A stretch of 64,000 bases of DNA from Plasmopara viticola. Its lineage: Eukaryota > Oomycota > Peronosporomycetes > Peronosporales > Peronosporaceae. This document shows positions 46,101 to 55,267 of this stretch, piece by piece. The position numbers and the translations under genes are program-made. The notes beneath the pieces were generated by a model that saw only the letters and a list, made by a program, of their open reading frames with translations, was not told where the DNA came from and did not search any database. Positions within the stretch are counted from its first letter, which is position 1. The number at the start of each line of letters is the position of its first letter. The stretch covers positions 22,826-86,825 of the forward strand of contig MBPM02000169.1 of NCBI GenBank assembly GCA_001695595.3. The letters run 5' to 3'.

Positions 46101-47175
46101 CGCAGCCGTTGTGGGAGATCTCAACTTTCATCCCGCGCGCTGCTGCCGCAGTTAATGAAAACAAGTTCTTCGTGAGATCTTGTACGTGTAGCGCGTTCTC
46201 AAGCCGCGCATTCGTCCACCCCGTGCCATTCCAGACCCGCAGCATCACTGTGCCTTGTCCAAGCACCCTCAATTGCGCGCTGCTTTTTGCGCTCGATACA
46301 ATACGTGCCGTCGTTGCTTCTACGTACTCTGAAAAAGCTTTGCGCTCCTTGCACATATGTGCTGTGGCGCCGCTGTCCATGACCCAGCAGTCGCCTTCAC
46401 TTCCTTCGCTGACGCTGAACGCCACATTCGAGTGATCTTCATATCGGCTTCCGCTTCCACTGTTGTCGTTAGCCTTTGCCCAGCAGTCGCGCGCGTAGTG
46501 CCCGCGCTTTCCACAATTAAAGCACTGAACACCCGCTCCCTTCTTGCGCTGACCGCCACTCTTCTTTCCAAACTGGCGCTTTTCACGATGCTTGCTTACG
46601 TGCAGCGCCGTTACATTTTCGGTGCGGCATGACTCTTTCTTGCGCACTTCCTCAGCAATGAGCTTGGTCACGAGATCGCTGAAATTGAACTGAGTCACAC
46701 TCATGCGGAATGCCTGCACCAAGCTCTCGTACGACTCTGGCAGGCTGCGCAGCATTGTCGCGCATACGTCCTCTTCATTTGGCCCGCAATTCGCGCTTCT
46801 CATCTGCAGCACCAGTTGCTCCAGCTCCATTACGTGTGCGCTCATATCCGTCGTCGTGTACTTGAACGACGCGAACTTCTCCTTGAGCCATAGCCGGCTT
46901 GCCATGTCCTGAGTTCGATGGAACCTCTCCAGCGCTTCCCAGGTTTCCTTAGCACTGGTAGCATTCATGACATGTACCAGCTGAGCGTCCTTCAGGTTGA
47001 GCACGATCGCCGCGTGCGCTTGCTGCTCTTTCGCCGCCGTGACGCTAGCTGTATTGAGAACCGCTTCCCACAGTCCCTTGGACATGAGGTACATCTTCAT
47101 CTTGAACGCCCATAGCGCGTAGTTCGATCCGTCGAACGGCTCAATCTTGGGTATCGCGTCCGTACTTGGGCTCAT
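43195..47175 (-). CDS. Copia Gag-Pol polyprotein
   Basis: One intact frame of 1326 residues. Gag (about 1-200) opens with PKIEPFDGSNYALWAFKMKM, typical of copia Gag. The zinc knuckle is C218-x2-C221-x4-H226-x4-C231, and the protease has D267-S-G. Integrase has H398/H403 and C429/C432 of the HHCC domain and catalytic D464, D527 and E563 (D-x35-E). RT includes KARLVAKGFTQ, NVDVDTAFLYG (D923, D925) and the catalytic HVDD (1008-1011). RNase H shows YADASW (D1176), SSTEAEY (E1217) and YQDNQ (D1253). All catalytic residues are present. The ATG at 47175 lies inside the primer-binding site, 4 nt after the 5' LTR. The next Met (residue 26) falls within the conserved Gag start, so the upstream ATG is the likely start. 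Gag and Pol are in one frame, so no recoding signal is needed, and stoichiometry must be set another way. Confidence 0.97.
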   Translation of the reverse strand: MSPSTDAIPKIEPFDGSNYALWAFKMKMYLMSKGLWEAVLNTASVTAAKEQQAHAAIVLNLKDAQLVHVMNATSAKETWEALERFHRTQDMASRLWLKEKFASFKYTTTDMSAHVMELEQLVLQMRSANCGPNEEDVCATMLRSLPESYESLVQAFRMSVTQFNFSDLVTKLIAEEVRKKESCRTENVTALHVSKHREKRQFGKKSGGQRKKGAGVQCFNCGKRGHYARDCWAKANDNSGSGSRYEDHSNVAFSVSEGSEGDCWVMDSGATAHMCKERKAFSEYVEATTARIVSSAKSSAQLRVLGQGTVMLRVWNGTGWTNARLENALHVQDLTKNLFSLTAAAARGMKVEISHNGCVVSRDGRTVATGSRRGMLMMLDVEPNAECLTVQNEAELWHRRLGHVSYSTVNKLIKGGHIDGDCVDASVVCDVCATAKQVRKTFKSTKMDSSARESLRADSFVCSDVLGPISPESPSGYRYVVSFIAMRSRFATIYPLRRKSEVPEAFIKYYHDIMIKCGIDVKVLRSDNGGEYRNAKLESFCKKNGIKQEFTVPHNPEQNGMAERMNRTLTEMTRCMLSEAKMSKVYWCEAMMTAVDIRNVLPNSSSPNASPFELVFKRKPRIHHMRVFGSQCYAHVAKATRGKLDNSGMRCLMLGYSKQHKAYRLLDASTGAIVISRSVTFVEHAPTMVARKQSAPSVIDIAGDEEHDHEPCNVTARESYQTPPMEPSVTPEHVVREMTERPEGAVPTQRSSTPGRDGENESHVRPVRKKQAVTRFEQEYPNMRRGEFNLDDYEAEYDALYCFNAEDDGENASSFNHVLQSKHKDEWLRAMESEIQSLAKHETWTLVDLPSDKKAIGCKWVFRIKREPSGKIAKFKARLVAKGFTQRPGVDYFETFAPVARKESINVALALAVEQDLVIENVDVDTAFLYGEVKEAIYMDQPDGFEDMRQPSKKCLLRKALYGTKQAAREWNNRLNAHLQEQGFDRTAADLCVYVRRSQRDFSIVIIHVDDLILFARMQEHIDAIKSALKSEFSIKELGPLKYCLGIEVRRDTIDKSIRIDQRAYIKRLAEKYGVDKCKEVHTPANESEKLIKLRDDDVFVPKWPYRELVGALMYVATCTRPDIAHAVGEVAKHCERHGMQHWIAAKRILKYLKTTADYSIVFSGKNKGELQGYADASWASDLDSRRSTTGYAFFLNGSVVSWKSKRQPTVATSSTEAEYMALYSATQEAVWLRLLLSDMGCVLEGPTMIYQDNQGCIALAKNPIFHARTKHIDIKYHFLREKVEEGVITLEYKPTDEMVADGLTKVLGRIKHENFVFDLCLRDGK

Positions 47176-47179
47176 AACC
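47168..47179 (-). other. Primer-binding site matching the initiator tRNA-Met anticodon arm
   Basis: Immediately next to the 5' LTR the minus strand reads GGTTATGAGCCC. This is the reverse complement of GGGCTCATAACC, the anticodon stem-loop of eukaryotic initiator tRNA-Met (CAT is the anticodon). Drosophila copia is known to prime from an internal fragment of this tRNA in the same region, instead of its 3' CCA end. The Gag-Pol start codon is the ATG in the middle. Confidence 0.75.
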
Positions 47180-47445
47180 TTTTAAAGAATAGGACGCAGA
47201 GGATTCAGGTGAAGACGGCTTGTGATAGAAAAAGGCAAAATCAAAAGTGAATTATCAAGACTTAGTTCGCACTACTGCTACATCTAAGCTTAGAACCTTC
47301 TAGAAGCTTCTGACGTCGTCGTCTAACGTCATCGTCTTACGTTATCGTCTGACGTCATCTACTGGTACCCTACCTGTACCTTACCGGAATACCTACATAT
47401 GCAAAAACATACATATTACACATAGCCACAGCATCAACTTCAACA
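47180..47445 (-). repeat. 5' LTR of the copia element
   Basis: 266 bp, identical by eye to the 3' LTR. It drives transcription leftwards, away from the PH+WW gene. The heat-shock element is at 47292-47311, and the CRE-like boxes start at 47311, 47324, 47337 and 47350. Confidence 0.95.
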
Positions 47446-47450
47446 ATAAG
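47446..47450. repeat. Target-site duplication ATAAG, right
   Basis: Second copy of ATAAG. It ends 94 bp before the ATG of the PH+WW gene. Confidence 0.9.
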
Positions 47451-47544
47451 AGCAAGCCGTCTGATCCCCAACGATGTTGTGGTCTGGATGCACAAATTTT
47501 CTTCCGTATCCCACGCATAGCTCCAACAATTGCATGTGCACACG

Positions 47545-49488
47545 ATGGCACCCGAGCCCAACCGACGATCGAGACGCCACCGTAGTCAGTCGCGCCCGCG
47601 TCCGCGGGAGCGTTCCCAGGTCCGCGAGCCGTCTCGTCGCCGCCCCCACCGCGACGCCAGCCCACCCATTTCGCCCACACGCAAGCGCTCTGATCCTGAG
47701 TCTCACTCTCGTGACCGCCACAAGCCAGTGACGCACCAGCGCGCCAAATCGCGGCCGCCGCAATCGCGCCTTGGTGGTCCTGAAGTCAGGGTCAGTGTCA
47801 AGCGCCCACGCGTGCGCTTTAGCATGATTGATGCCGAAGGCGCAGCAAGGACTTTGTCGGCTAAGGCCACACTGAGCGGATACCTACGCAAGCAGGCGGA
47901 CAACGAGCCCGGCGCGTGGAACGAGTATTTTTTTGTCATCAAGCCATTGACGTATCTCTTGTACTACAACACAAAGGACGATGAGAAACCGCGAGGTATT
48001 ATCGATCTGGAGTATCTCACAGACATCAAGCGCAACGCTGATTGCCTGCAGCGTGCGATTGGGGGAGGCCACGATTGCTTTCGAGTGTCAGGAAAACTAC
48101 CACGGCCGACACCGGAGAAGGTTGCCACGGGCGACGTGGCAAAGATGCGACCATTGTACTTGGATCCAAAGAATGCAGGAGAGGCGGAAAAGTGGATCAA
48201 TGCGATTCGGAATCACCGGTTTAGTGTGAAAAAAGATGAAGAATTCATGGCAATGGTGCAAGAAATGCAAGACGCAGAGACTCGTGTTTCGCGGCTCGAG
48301 ATGATTCAGCAGAAGGAAGGTGAGAACCAGCGCAATCTTCGTGTCAAGGCAAAGAAACTGCTGCAAAAGATGCGAGCGGTGCAGAGCGGCAATACCGATG
48401 AGCTTCCTGAAGTGGAGGTGGACGATCTAGATGAGACCGCGGACACTATGCTGGCTCTCTTGGAAGGGATGGAGGACGTACTGGTGAAGTTGCAAGAAAA
48501 GCTGAACCAGCAAAAGCCGGAACCAGTGAATGTTCGAAAAGGCTTTGTGCAGGTGGTGCAACGCGCCGTGTCCAGGCGCGAAAACACTATTTTTGTCGAG
48601 CCCGATGAGAAAGAGGAGACGCTTGCAGCCATTAGACGCAGGAGACAATGCAACCAGGACCAGCCGAAGGAGAAGCTAATTGATAAAGCACAAGAAGTCC
48701 CGCGCGAGAGAGTGAAGAATAAGGCAAAGGACCAACCAAGGGCAAAGCTCAGGGACGAAAAAGTGAAGAATGAGCCGAAGAGAGAACCGAGGAGGAAAAT
48801 GAAAGAGGAAGAACCTGAGTTAGAAAATGTGTCGGATGTCCTTGCCATGTGGAAGGCAAAGAATAAGAGAAGTCCGTCTTTGGAAAAGCAGGCTAAATAT
48901 GAGGACAATATCCCGAGAAAGAGAACGACGTCCCGGTCAAATTTGAAAAGGCTCGCGTCGGGACCAGAACGCCGAGGGAGCGATCGATCTTCAGGTGAAG
49001 ACACGCTTTCAGTTGCATCATCCGATGATTGCGACGCTGAGAAGCTGCCACCCGGGTGGACAAAGCATGAGAGTCGGGGGTACCCTGGTACCTATTATTA
49101 CGCCCACGAGTCGGGGAAGGTGAGCTGGGACGTACCCACCAAGGACATGATGAAAGGCAATGATTGCGTCAGCGACCGCGAAGACCAGAGTGAATTAGAA
49201 AATGACGTGTATAGTGAGTATGAGGAAGATGAAGTTGACAATTATCCTGACACTACCAGGACTCTCGACACGAGCCCCGACTATTCGAGTGAATACGAGA
49301 CTGATCCAGAGACTGCAGGCGCTACCACGTCGGCTGCGTATCGCAAGAACAAACCAAAGCCAAAATCGACGTGGGCGTTCAAGCTCCCAAAGCTGTTACC
49401 GACAAATAACACACCAGCTCCGCCAACGGAAGCGGCAGTCACTTCTTCCTCTCCCATTCGTCACGGCGCCAACCATCATGAATTTTGA
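47545..49488 (+). CDS. PH-domain and WW-domain protein with coiled coil
   Basis: Single exon, 647 residues from the ATG at 47545 (MAPEPNRRSRRHRSQSRPRP); the open frame extends five codons further up without an ATG. A basic Arg/Ser-rich N-terminus (1-90) is followed by a PH domain (about 109-226: LSGYLRKQADNEPGAWNEYF...VIKPLTYLLYYN, GIIDLEYL, CFRVSG, AEKWINAIRNH). A coiled coil lies at about 230-325. A Lys/Glu-rich region (about 360-440) precedes a WW domain (about 501-531: LPPGWTKHESRGYPGTYYYA, VSWDVP, with both signature Trp). The tail is acidic and Tyr-rich. PH domains bind phosphoinositides and WW domains bind Pro-rich ligands, so an adaptor at a membrane or the cytoskeleton is plausible, but the partner is unknown. 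A copia element sits 94 bp upstream of the start codon. Confidence 0.88.
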   Translation: MAPEPNRRSRRHRSQSRPRPRERSQVREPSRRRPHRDASPPISPTRKRSDPESHSRDRHKPVTHQRAKSRPPQSRLGGPEVRVSVKRPRVRFSMIDAEGAARTLSAKATLSGYLRKQADNEPGAWNEYFFVIKPLTYLLYYNTKDDEKPRGIIDLEYLTDIKRNADCLQRAIGGGHDCFRVSGKLPRPTPEKVATGDVAKMRPLYLDPKNAGEAEKWINAIRNHRFSVKKDEEFMAMVQEMQDAETRVSRLEMIQQKEGENQRNLRVKAKKLLQKMRAVQSGNTDELPEVEVDDLDETADTMLALLEGMEDVLVKLQEKLNQQKPEPVNVRKGFVQVVQRAVSRRENTIFVEPDEKEETLAAIRRRRQCNQDQPKEKLIDKAQEVPRERVKNKAKDQPRAKLRDEKVKNEPKREPRRKMKEEEPELENVSDVLAMWKAKNKRSPSLEKQAKYEDNIPRKRTTSRSNLKRLASGPERRGSDRSSGEDTLSVASSDDCDAEKLPPGWTKHESRGYPGTYYYAHESGKVSWDVPTKDMMKGNDCVSDREDQSELENDVYSEYEEDEVDNYPDTTRTLDTSPDYSSEYETDPETAGATTSAAYRKNKPKPKSTWAFKLPKLLPTNNTPAPPTEAAVTSSSPIRHGANHHEF

Positions 49489-52014
49489 GCGTATTCCACG
49501 CCTTTTTAAGCATGAATATTTGTTATTAATTCTAATCTGAGCAATGTTTAACGATTTCATTTGTCTGCGTTCTCTTGTAAAACTCTGATCGCTCATAATA
49601 ATTCGCCGTAGCGTTATATTCCATTGGATCTTACAAAGCCTTACAGACGGCCGAAGCTTAATCTTGCAAGTTGTTTCAAAGTCGCCGGCCTCTGGATCTT
49701 CAAAACTAGAATAAACATTGTTTGCGCGAAAACCTATTTGTTGGTTGTTTTGTAATTCAACTTGTGTCAATTTATAGTATAAGCGTAAATCTCGATAATC
49801 ACATTTAAATTTAAATGCTGGCGCACAGTATGTCTAAGCTTTTATTTCAGTGATTGCAAAAGTTTGGAGAAGATAGCTACTACTGGAGATTTAGCGCAAG
49901 GACAATTCGATGCCGCGACAGTCGCGGTAATACCAAACCAAATACTTCAGTGTCAATGATTGATTTAAGACCAAGACCACTGAAGCCAAAAACTGTGTAT
50001 ATTTACTTCATCTGTCGATGCATTGTGTCATTTGCGCCTATCAACTGCTTTGAGTGTAGCCTTGATGTGGATGTTATACTTGTCGCATTCCAAAGCACAC
50101 TCACTCCCAAAGAGTCGAATTTTAGCTCATAACTCAATCGCTAGCCGTTTTGATACCGTTGCTGGCTGCCATGATTGCTTAGAGTGCATCAATCATTGAT
50201 TTATCAGGCTTATGACCTCAATAAAGTATATTTTTATGCCAAAGTAGTTAGTTAAAGCATCGTTATGTGGACTGAGCTATTTACCCTCAAAAGGTACGAT
50301 TACTTATTTGCAAACTATTTCGATGTTGTCAAGCGTGGAAACGATCTGACTTTTATTGCTCTTCAAAAAGACATTCGAAATTTGCACCGGAAATATCATA
50401 AAACGTCTATCTAATGCTCTAGCTGAAGTTGTCAGATAAAATCGGACCGCCACTTCCCAAAGCAAATGATATGAGTACTTCCATAAGGTGGGCTACCCGG
50501 CGCTGTATAAATTCGGCTTTTAAACAGACCTTGACCGGTATATACTTTTCATCATGCGAAAGGTAGTAATTGGATGCACTAACGTTCTAATGCAGATCGG
50601 TCGTACCATAACAGCAGTCAGGTTGATATTATCGGAAAGGACCTGCATTGTCCCTTGTCTCATGGTCCATAGATAATCGGGAATTGACAAGACCAAGCGT
50701 TTCAATTTGATATTTAAGCTCGTCACGATTTCGTCTGAGACGAGGTCTATCAACTGCCGTCTGAGCGCCCGTCGTCAAGCTTAATTTTCCAGCGACGATG
50801 TGTTTCATCTATTGTACCATTTTGCTGTCAGATGCATCGAAGTGCGTGGGAAGTACCCGAAAGTTTTAATGTACCATGAGTTTACCAGGTGCATGAAGTA
50901 CATGTGCGTACGACAGTTTTTCTTAGAGAACTCTAAACTGATAGGTGATGAATCTGTAGCTCTTCTTTGTAGACACAAGCAAAAATATCGACAACCTTGC
51001 AAAGTTCAAAGGTTAAAGACGTTGCGAGATTGGTTCCGTGTGTTTTATCAGTTACCATTGACGTCGAGGCATATTAATAGCAGCGCGTTCCAGGGTCTGC
51101 CACTGAATGAGGTACTCATCAAATTACAACAAAACGTTTTTTTGTCAGATTTTTCAGGTTTGATGCATATTTTAATAACGCGCCGAGAGAAATGCTTGTA
51201 CTTAGTATAAGGAGGTCGATTTATTCTGTTCATAAAAAAATCGCTGAGAGTCCATACCTCCTTACAACTAAAAGTGCACCAAGTAGGAAAGCGCGATCAC
51301 AAGCGTTGCTTTATCTTGCTCGAAATATCACCATTGGGATCATGATTGCAAAGCTTCTTCGCAGAATCTCAGCATCTGAAGAATTTGCTTCATGTTAGGA
51401 GTGGCGCAATTCGAAATCAGACTACACCTTCAGTGGATCATCATAAATAGTAGATGCTGAAATTATTAGCAACAAATCATTAGGAAGCACTGGCAAGGCT
51501 TCGCCTTCCAGGAATGCCGTTCACCTGCATTTCTTCTCAAATATACGGGCGAGCGCCACTTCAACGTGAAGTGCATTATCAAGTGACACTTTCGTCAAAC
51601 GTTGGTCTAGTGTCTTGTGTAAAAAAGGGGGATTGGAGCGTATTAGAGTTTAAGGCCCCACTATGGCAAAAGTGCTCGTGATTTTGGACTTTCTTAATTA
51701 AAATAGTTTATGTGAAGCGTATTGATGTTCCCCAAGATACTAAGCCTCGCATGGATTCCGAGCAGAGCTCAAGAAACTTATATACTCATTCATTCATTCA
51801 TTTTAATATCGCAAAAGTAAATCGCATCAAAAGGTATATGCTCGAGGAACAAGCTTTTCTTGGCTCAGAGAATAATTGGGTTTCAAACTATATCAAAGCG
51901 TTGCCTTTGCATCCGACATTGTAGTAAGGTGAGTACGCATGATCATACAGCGGCAGGTAGTGCCCATAGTCACGACCGCAGGGATTATAAGATAAAAAAA
52001 CAATGTATCCTTAA

Positions 52015-52118
52015 GCTGTACGTTTTCTGCACACTTACGGCCTTTTCTATAAGACTGTACGCTTTCAGCGGCCGAGACACTTACTTTTTTACCAAAAGAC
52101 TGTACGCTTTCAACGGCC
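52015..52118. repeat. Three short direct repeats
   Basis: GACTGTACGCTTTCAGCGGCC near 52053 and the same word with one change (CAACGGCC) near 52098, plus a weaker copy near 52015 (GCTGTACGTTTTCTG). Copies are about 40-45 bp apart. Possibly a remnant of a local tandem repeat. Confidence 0.45.
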
Positions 52119-52142
52119 AAAAAAGCTTTGAGCTTACTATAA

Positions 52143-52493
52143 AGGGAAGCGACCTTCGACGCAGATCGAAGGAATTGCGCTGAGACCCGCGGCGGTCGAT
52201 TTAATCCCGAAAAGCGCAGCTTTAACTACGAAAATAATTTTACTCAAATACCCGAAGGTCTGAGGTTATCTCGAAAAGATTGCTGTCTCGACGCTGAAGC
52301 CGAGTCCAAAAGCAATCCCAAAAAGAAGCATTTGTCACGCAGGAGCTGCCGCTTTTCTTGTAAGGACGCAGAGCTGAGGCGGAAAAAACTTTTTCTAGCG
52401 CTCATTGATCGCTACTTTCGGTTCCACTGTCACGTGGAGTGTGCTACAAGAAATGGATTCTTCCACGGGCGCCCGAAACATCCGATGCGGTGA
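52143..52493 (+). other. Open frame of about 115 codons without a start codon
   Basis: Between an in-frame TAA near 52140 and a TGA at 52491-52493 the sequence is open with no ATG until close to its end. It reads through RNCAETRGGRFNPEKRSFNY, KSNPKKKHLSRRSCRFSC and LALIDRYFRFHCHVECATRN. It is basic and Cys-containing, and richer in G+C than its surroundings. It could be an internal exon, or a relic. The family is unrecognised. Confidence 0.3.
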
Positions 52494-54671
52494 TCAGCAC
52501 ATGAATATTACTATTTAGTTGGAGCTACCAACATTTACTAATTCTTATTCCGGAACTCATACATTTCACTGTATCGACTCCAACAAGGCTTTTCGAAGGC
52601 TGTTGCGATCTAGGATGGGCGCTCTAAAGAAAGCCGCAGGTTGGAGTACTGTAAGACTCGCGCCTGGGACTTACGCTCCCAGTGTCTTGCTCTGGAATTC
52701 CTATCAACAAGACATCTTTGATCTTCAACCCGCTTATGCTCAAAGCTCACGGGCATCGAGTAATTTGGTCGCAAAGATTGGAGTTTGGTCGCACAACCTT
52801 AGTGATACAATTAATTTCAAGATAGATATCCAACTAGTGACAGGTGTTTCACAACCCTCCTTTCCTCTTGCTTCTTCCGACGGAGAGTACCGCTTTAGCA
52901 AGCTTGAGTGAGATGCTTCATTCAAACACATAGCCGCCGTACATAGCCTTTGTAAGTCTTTACAAGCCAAAGGTGCATATATCGCTCGAAAATACCGGTC
53001 ATATCCTCTTGATGGACGATCTGTATGGATGATGAGTGTCTCTCACGAAGCGAAGTCTTGCATCTATGCCCAGCATTGAGTACCCTTTGCCACTTCGCTA
53101 GTACCTTCAAATACTAGACTCAAATGAGGAAATTGTCGTTCTCGGCTTCGCCCATATTCTTCCGGATTCCAAAATCCGTCATTTGGAGGCCGATTCTTGG
53201 CCACCGGACGAATAAATTGCGCTGCCTAGTCGTTTGTATGGCCAATGAGTCGAACGATATGAGTATCGTGATGGCGTAGGAATCGGCGATGAGATTGTTT
53301 TTACAGAACTGTTGTCAATCGTATATTTCTCTGCAGCATGAGTTTACAAAGAATCGAACCATGATGCCTAGGCCACTCGTCCTCATTTTCATTTCCTGAT
53401 GTTTATTGTGTCTGCAGACCGTCGGGCGAGGAAGGGTGATAGGAGCACGTTCTCGCGCGGAAAACTCTTTAAAGCCTTTTTTGCCTGCGCGTCTTTTGGC
53501 ACAAATATACCTAAGGCTTGCTTCTTACACTGCAGGCGCAGATATTGTTGAAGGCACACAGAGGCCGATTACGCACTCTTGGATATCTAAAAAACTGTTC
53601 GTAGCATCGTTGATTGGCTTAACCGACCGACAGTGATCTATGCTACCTTTTTGGTCATCAATAGAACCAAAGCCGACTTTTCGGATTAAAGTAAGGGAGT
53701 GATAGAATGCACTTGTCTTTCTTCTATTTAGGTCTTAGTGTTACACAAACTTAAAGCTAGCTTTCCACCGGAAAAATGAATTAAACGAATGGTCGGTCGT
53801 AGAATACTTATGCCGCTTTGCATACGGGGGAACATTTACACGGTGTCGAAAAAAAGGGATGAAGAGCTACTTCGAGGGAGTGATTATCAAGAACTGAGGC
53901 AGGATTGAATTTCATGAACTTACAATGAAACAGTTTTGAATTTGCACACATTGTGTATACCCATTACAACCGTTTTAAACTCAAGTCGACACCAATAACA
54001 TTTGGTTGTTGAAATATGGTTAGTGGCTTTCTTTTCCATAATTGCCGGTGGGAGCCGCGCGTCATAAGTCTTCCAAAAAAACCTTTCTGCGGGGATACAG
54101 GATGCTTTCCGAAATCGTTCATGTATAGCAGGCCTAGCGATGTCAAGACTAGCGCGTCTAGTCGGGAGACCGATATTTTGCGATAAAAGCGTCTGCACAA
54201 GCTGTCGGCTTCTGTTATATGAATCACTGGGTTTCAGAGAACCATACAATAGCGTATCAGTTTATTACATCAAAACAACTAGAACCTTAAGGCGCCAATT
54301 TATTACGTCTCTTTTGCCACTCGACATCTCGAACGTTCTCTTAAGCATTTTACTTGTGTTGTGTGAGATGATCAGAAATTATACAGCGCACAATTTTCAA
54401 CACTTCAAACGCTCAATTTGATGTATGGCGTTCCGTCGCCGGACGTAGGGTGTATGTCGTGGACTTTACGAACTGCACATTTATCGGCGCATGGTTTTGC
54501 TGGCTGCCGACATTCCTTAAGATATCATAAAGAACGGAAGGTGATCGATGACATGGTCAAGAACGAAGAAATAGTGTGAATAATACCACTACGTAGTAGT
54601 ACGACTAAAATTGTTTTCACAAAAGTAATACTAATAAGAGGCTTTGATACCGATCGGTAAAGTCGCCGTCA

Positions 54672-55250
54672 ATGGACACGTTTCTGTCGGGTGGCGGTCC
54701 CATTCTCGCGTACGACATTGACCTTGAAGTGGATGAGCCTGCGCAAGTAGAGGTGGAGGAGCCAAACCATGTGTTAGAGACGAATCAACCTGACACGCTG
54801 TTTGGCGAGCAGCTGTACCGTCCAGTGGAAGAAGTCCACGGAAAGGGCCATAGCGAGCCCTTCACCCCTGAGTCGGACGATTCAAAGCGGCAGCACTATT
54901 TGCAGCGCTTTTTAGCTGCTGAAAAAAAGATGCAGAAGGAGAGAAGCGAGATGCAGCAGCGAATTGACACGATGAAGCGCATATTAGAACTCAAAAGCCC
55001 CATGGAGCAGTTGTCCGCGTATTTGGCGCTCAGGCAAGAGACCCAGTATACTGACAATGGGAATACTGTAGAGGATCTGGTGCTCTGTGCGAAGCGTATG
55101 ACGAACGAAGAAGACAACGAAGTGGCCATGCTGGGGGCATTTGCCTTTCTAGATGGTAGACGAAGACACCTCGACACGCGAGGGATGGGAGCAATGATGC
55201 CAGTTGTTGCAGCTATGATGGAAAAGCTCGACCCTTCTTCCGCCTTATAA
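54672..55250 (+). CDS. Unrecognised acidic protein with a possible coiled coil
   Basis: Single exon, 192 residues, ATG at 54672 in a good context (GTCAATGGACACG). The N-terminal third is acidic (MDTFLSGGGPILAYDIDLEV... VEVEEPNHVLETN). A helical segment at about 75-115 (YLQRFLAAEKKMQKERSEMQ...TMKRIL) is likely a coiled coil. The C-terminus is a mixed helical block (NEEDNEVAMLGAFAFLDGRR, GMGAMMPVVAAMMEKLDP). I do not recognise the family; the clean frame and codon use argue for a real gene. It is convergent with TOP3A, only 17 bp between stop codons. Confidence 0.7.
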   Translation: MDTFLSGGGPILAYDIDLEVDEPAQVEVEEPNHVLETNQPDTLFGEQLYRPVEEVHGKGHSEPFTPESDDSKRQHYLQRFLAAEKKMQKERSEMQQRIDTMKRILELKSPMEQLSAYLALRQETQYTDNGNTVEDLVLCAKRMTNEEDNEVAMLGAFAFLDGRRRHLDTRGMGAMMPVVAAMMEKLDPSSAL

Positions 55251-55267
55251 AAATGATAGTATTAATA

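Larger units (their letters stand above)
42896..47450 (-). mobile_element. Complete Ty1/copia LTR retrotransposon
   Basis: Full-length element in minus orientation: 266-bp LTRs at 42901-43166 and 47180-47445, a 5-bp target duplication ATAAG (42896-42900 and 47446-47450), a primer-binding site, one uninterrupted Gag-Pol frame, and a polypurine tract beside the 3' LTR. Domain order Gag, protease, integrase, RT, RNase H (integrase before RT) places it in Ty1/copia. The LTRs show no difference by eye and the frame is intact, so insertion was recent and the element may still be mobile. There is no envelope-like gene. Confidence 0.97.
49489..54671. other. Gene-poor 5.2-kb stretch with decayed open blocks
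   Basis: No assignable gene. Open blocks include 50800-51210 (136 residues from a TTG or similar, ...LKTLRDWFRVFYQLPLTSRH...) and 52519-52911 (no ATG; ...KKAAGWSTVRLAPGTYAPSV...). Two more items are listed separately. The rest is AT-rich with dense stops. Confidence 0.5.

Noticed and set aside
43464..47115. Numerous opposite-strand and other-frame open stretches across the copia element
   Set aside because: Shadows of the long Gag-Pol frame, with no independent coding signature.
47530..47544. Upstream start for the PH+WW protein
   Set aside because: The first five codons of the open frame begin with TTG; the first ATG is at 47545.
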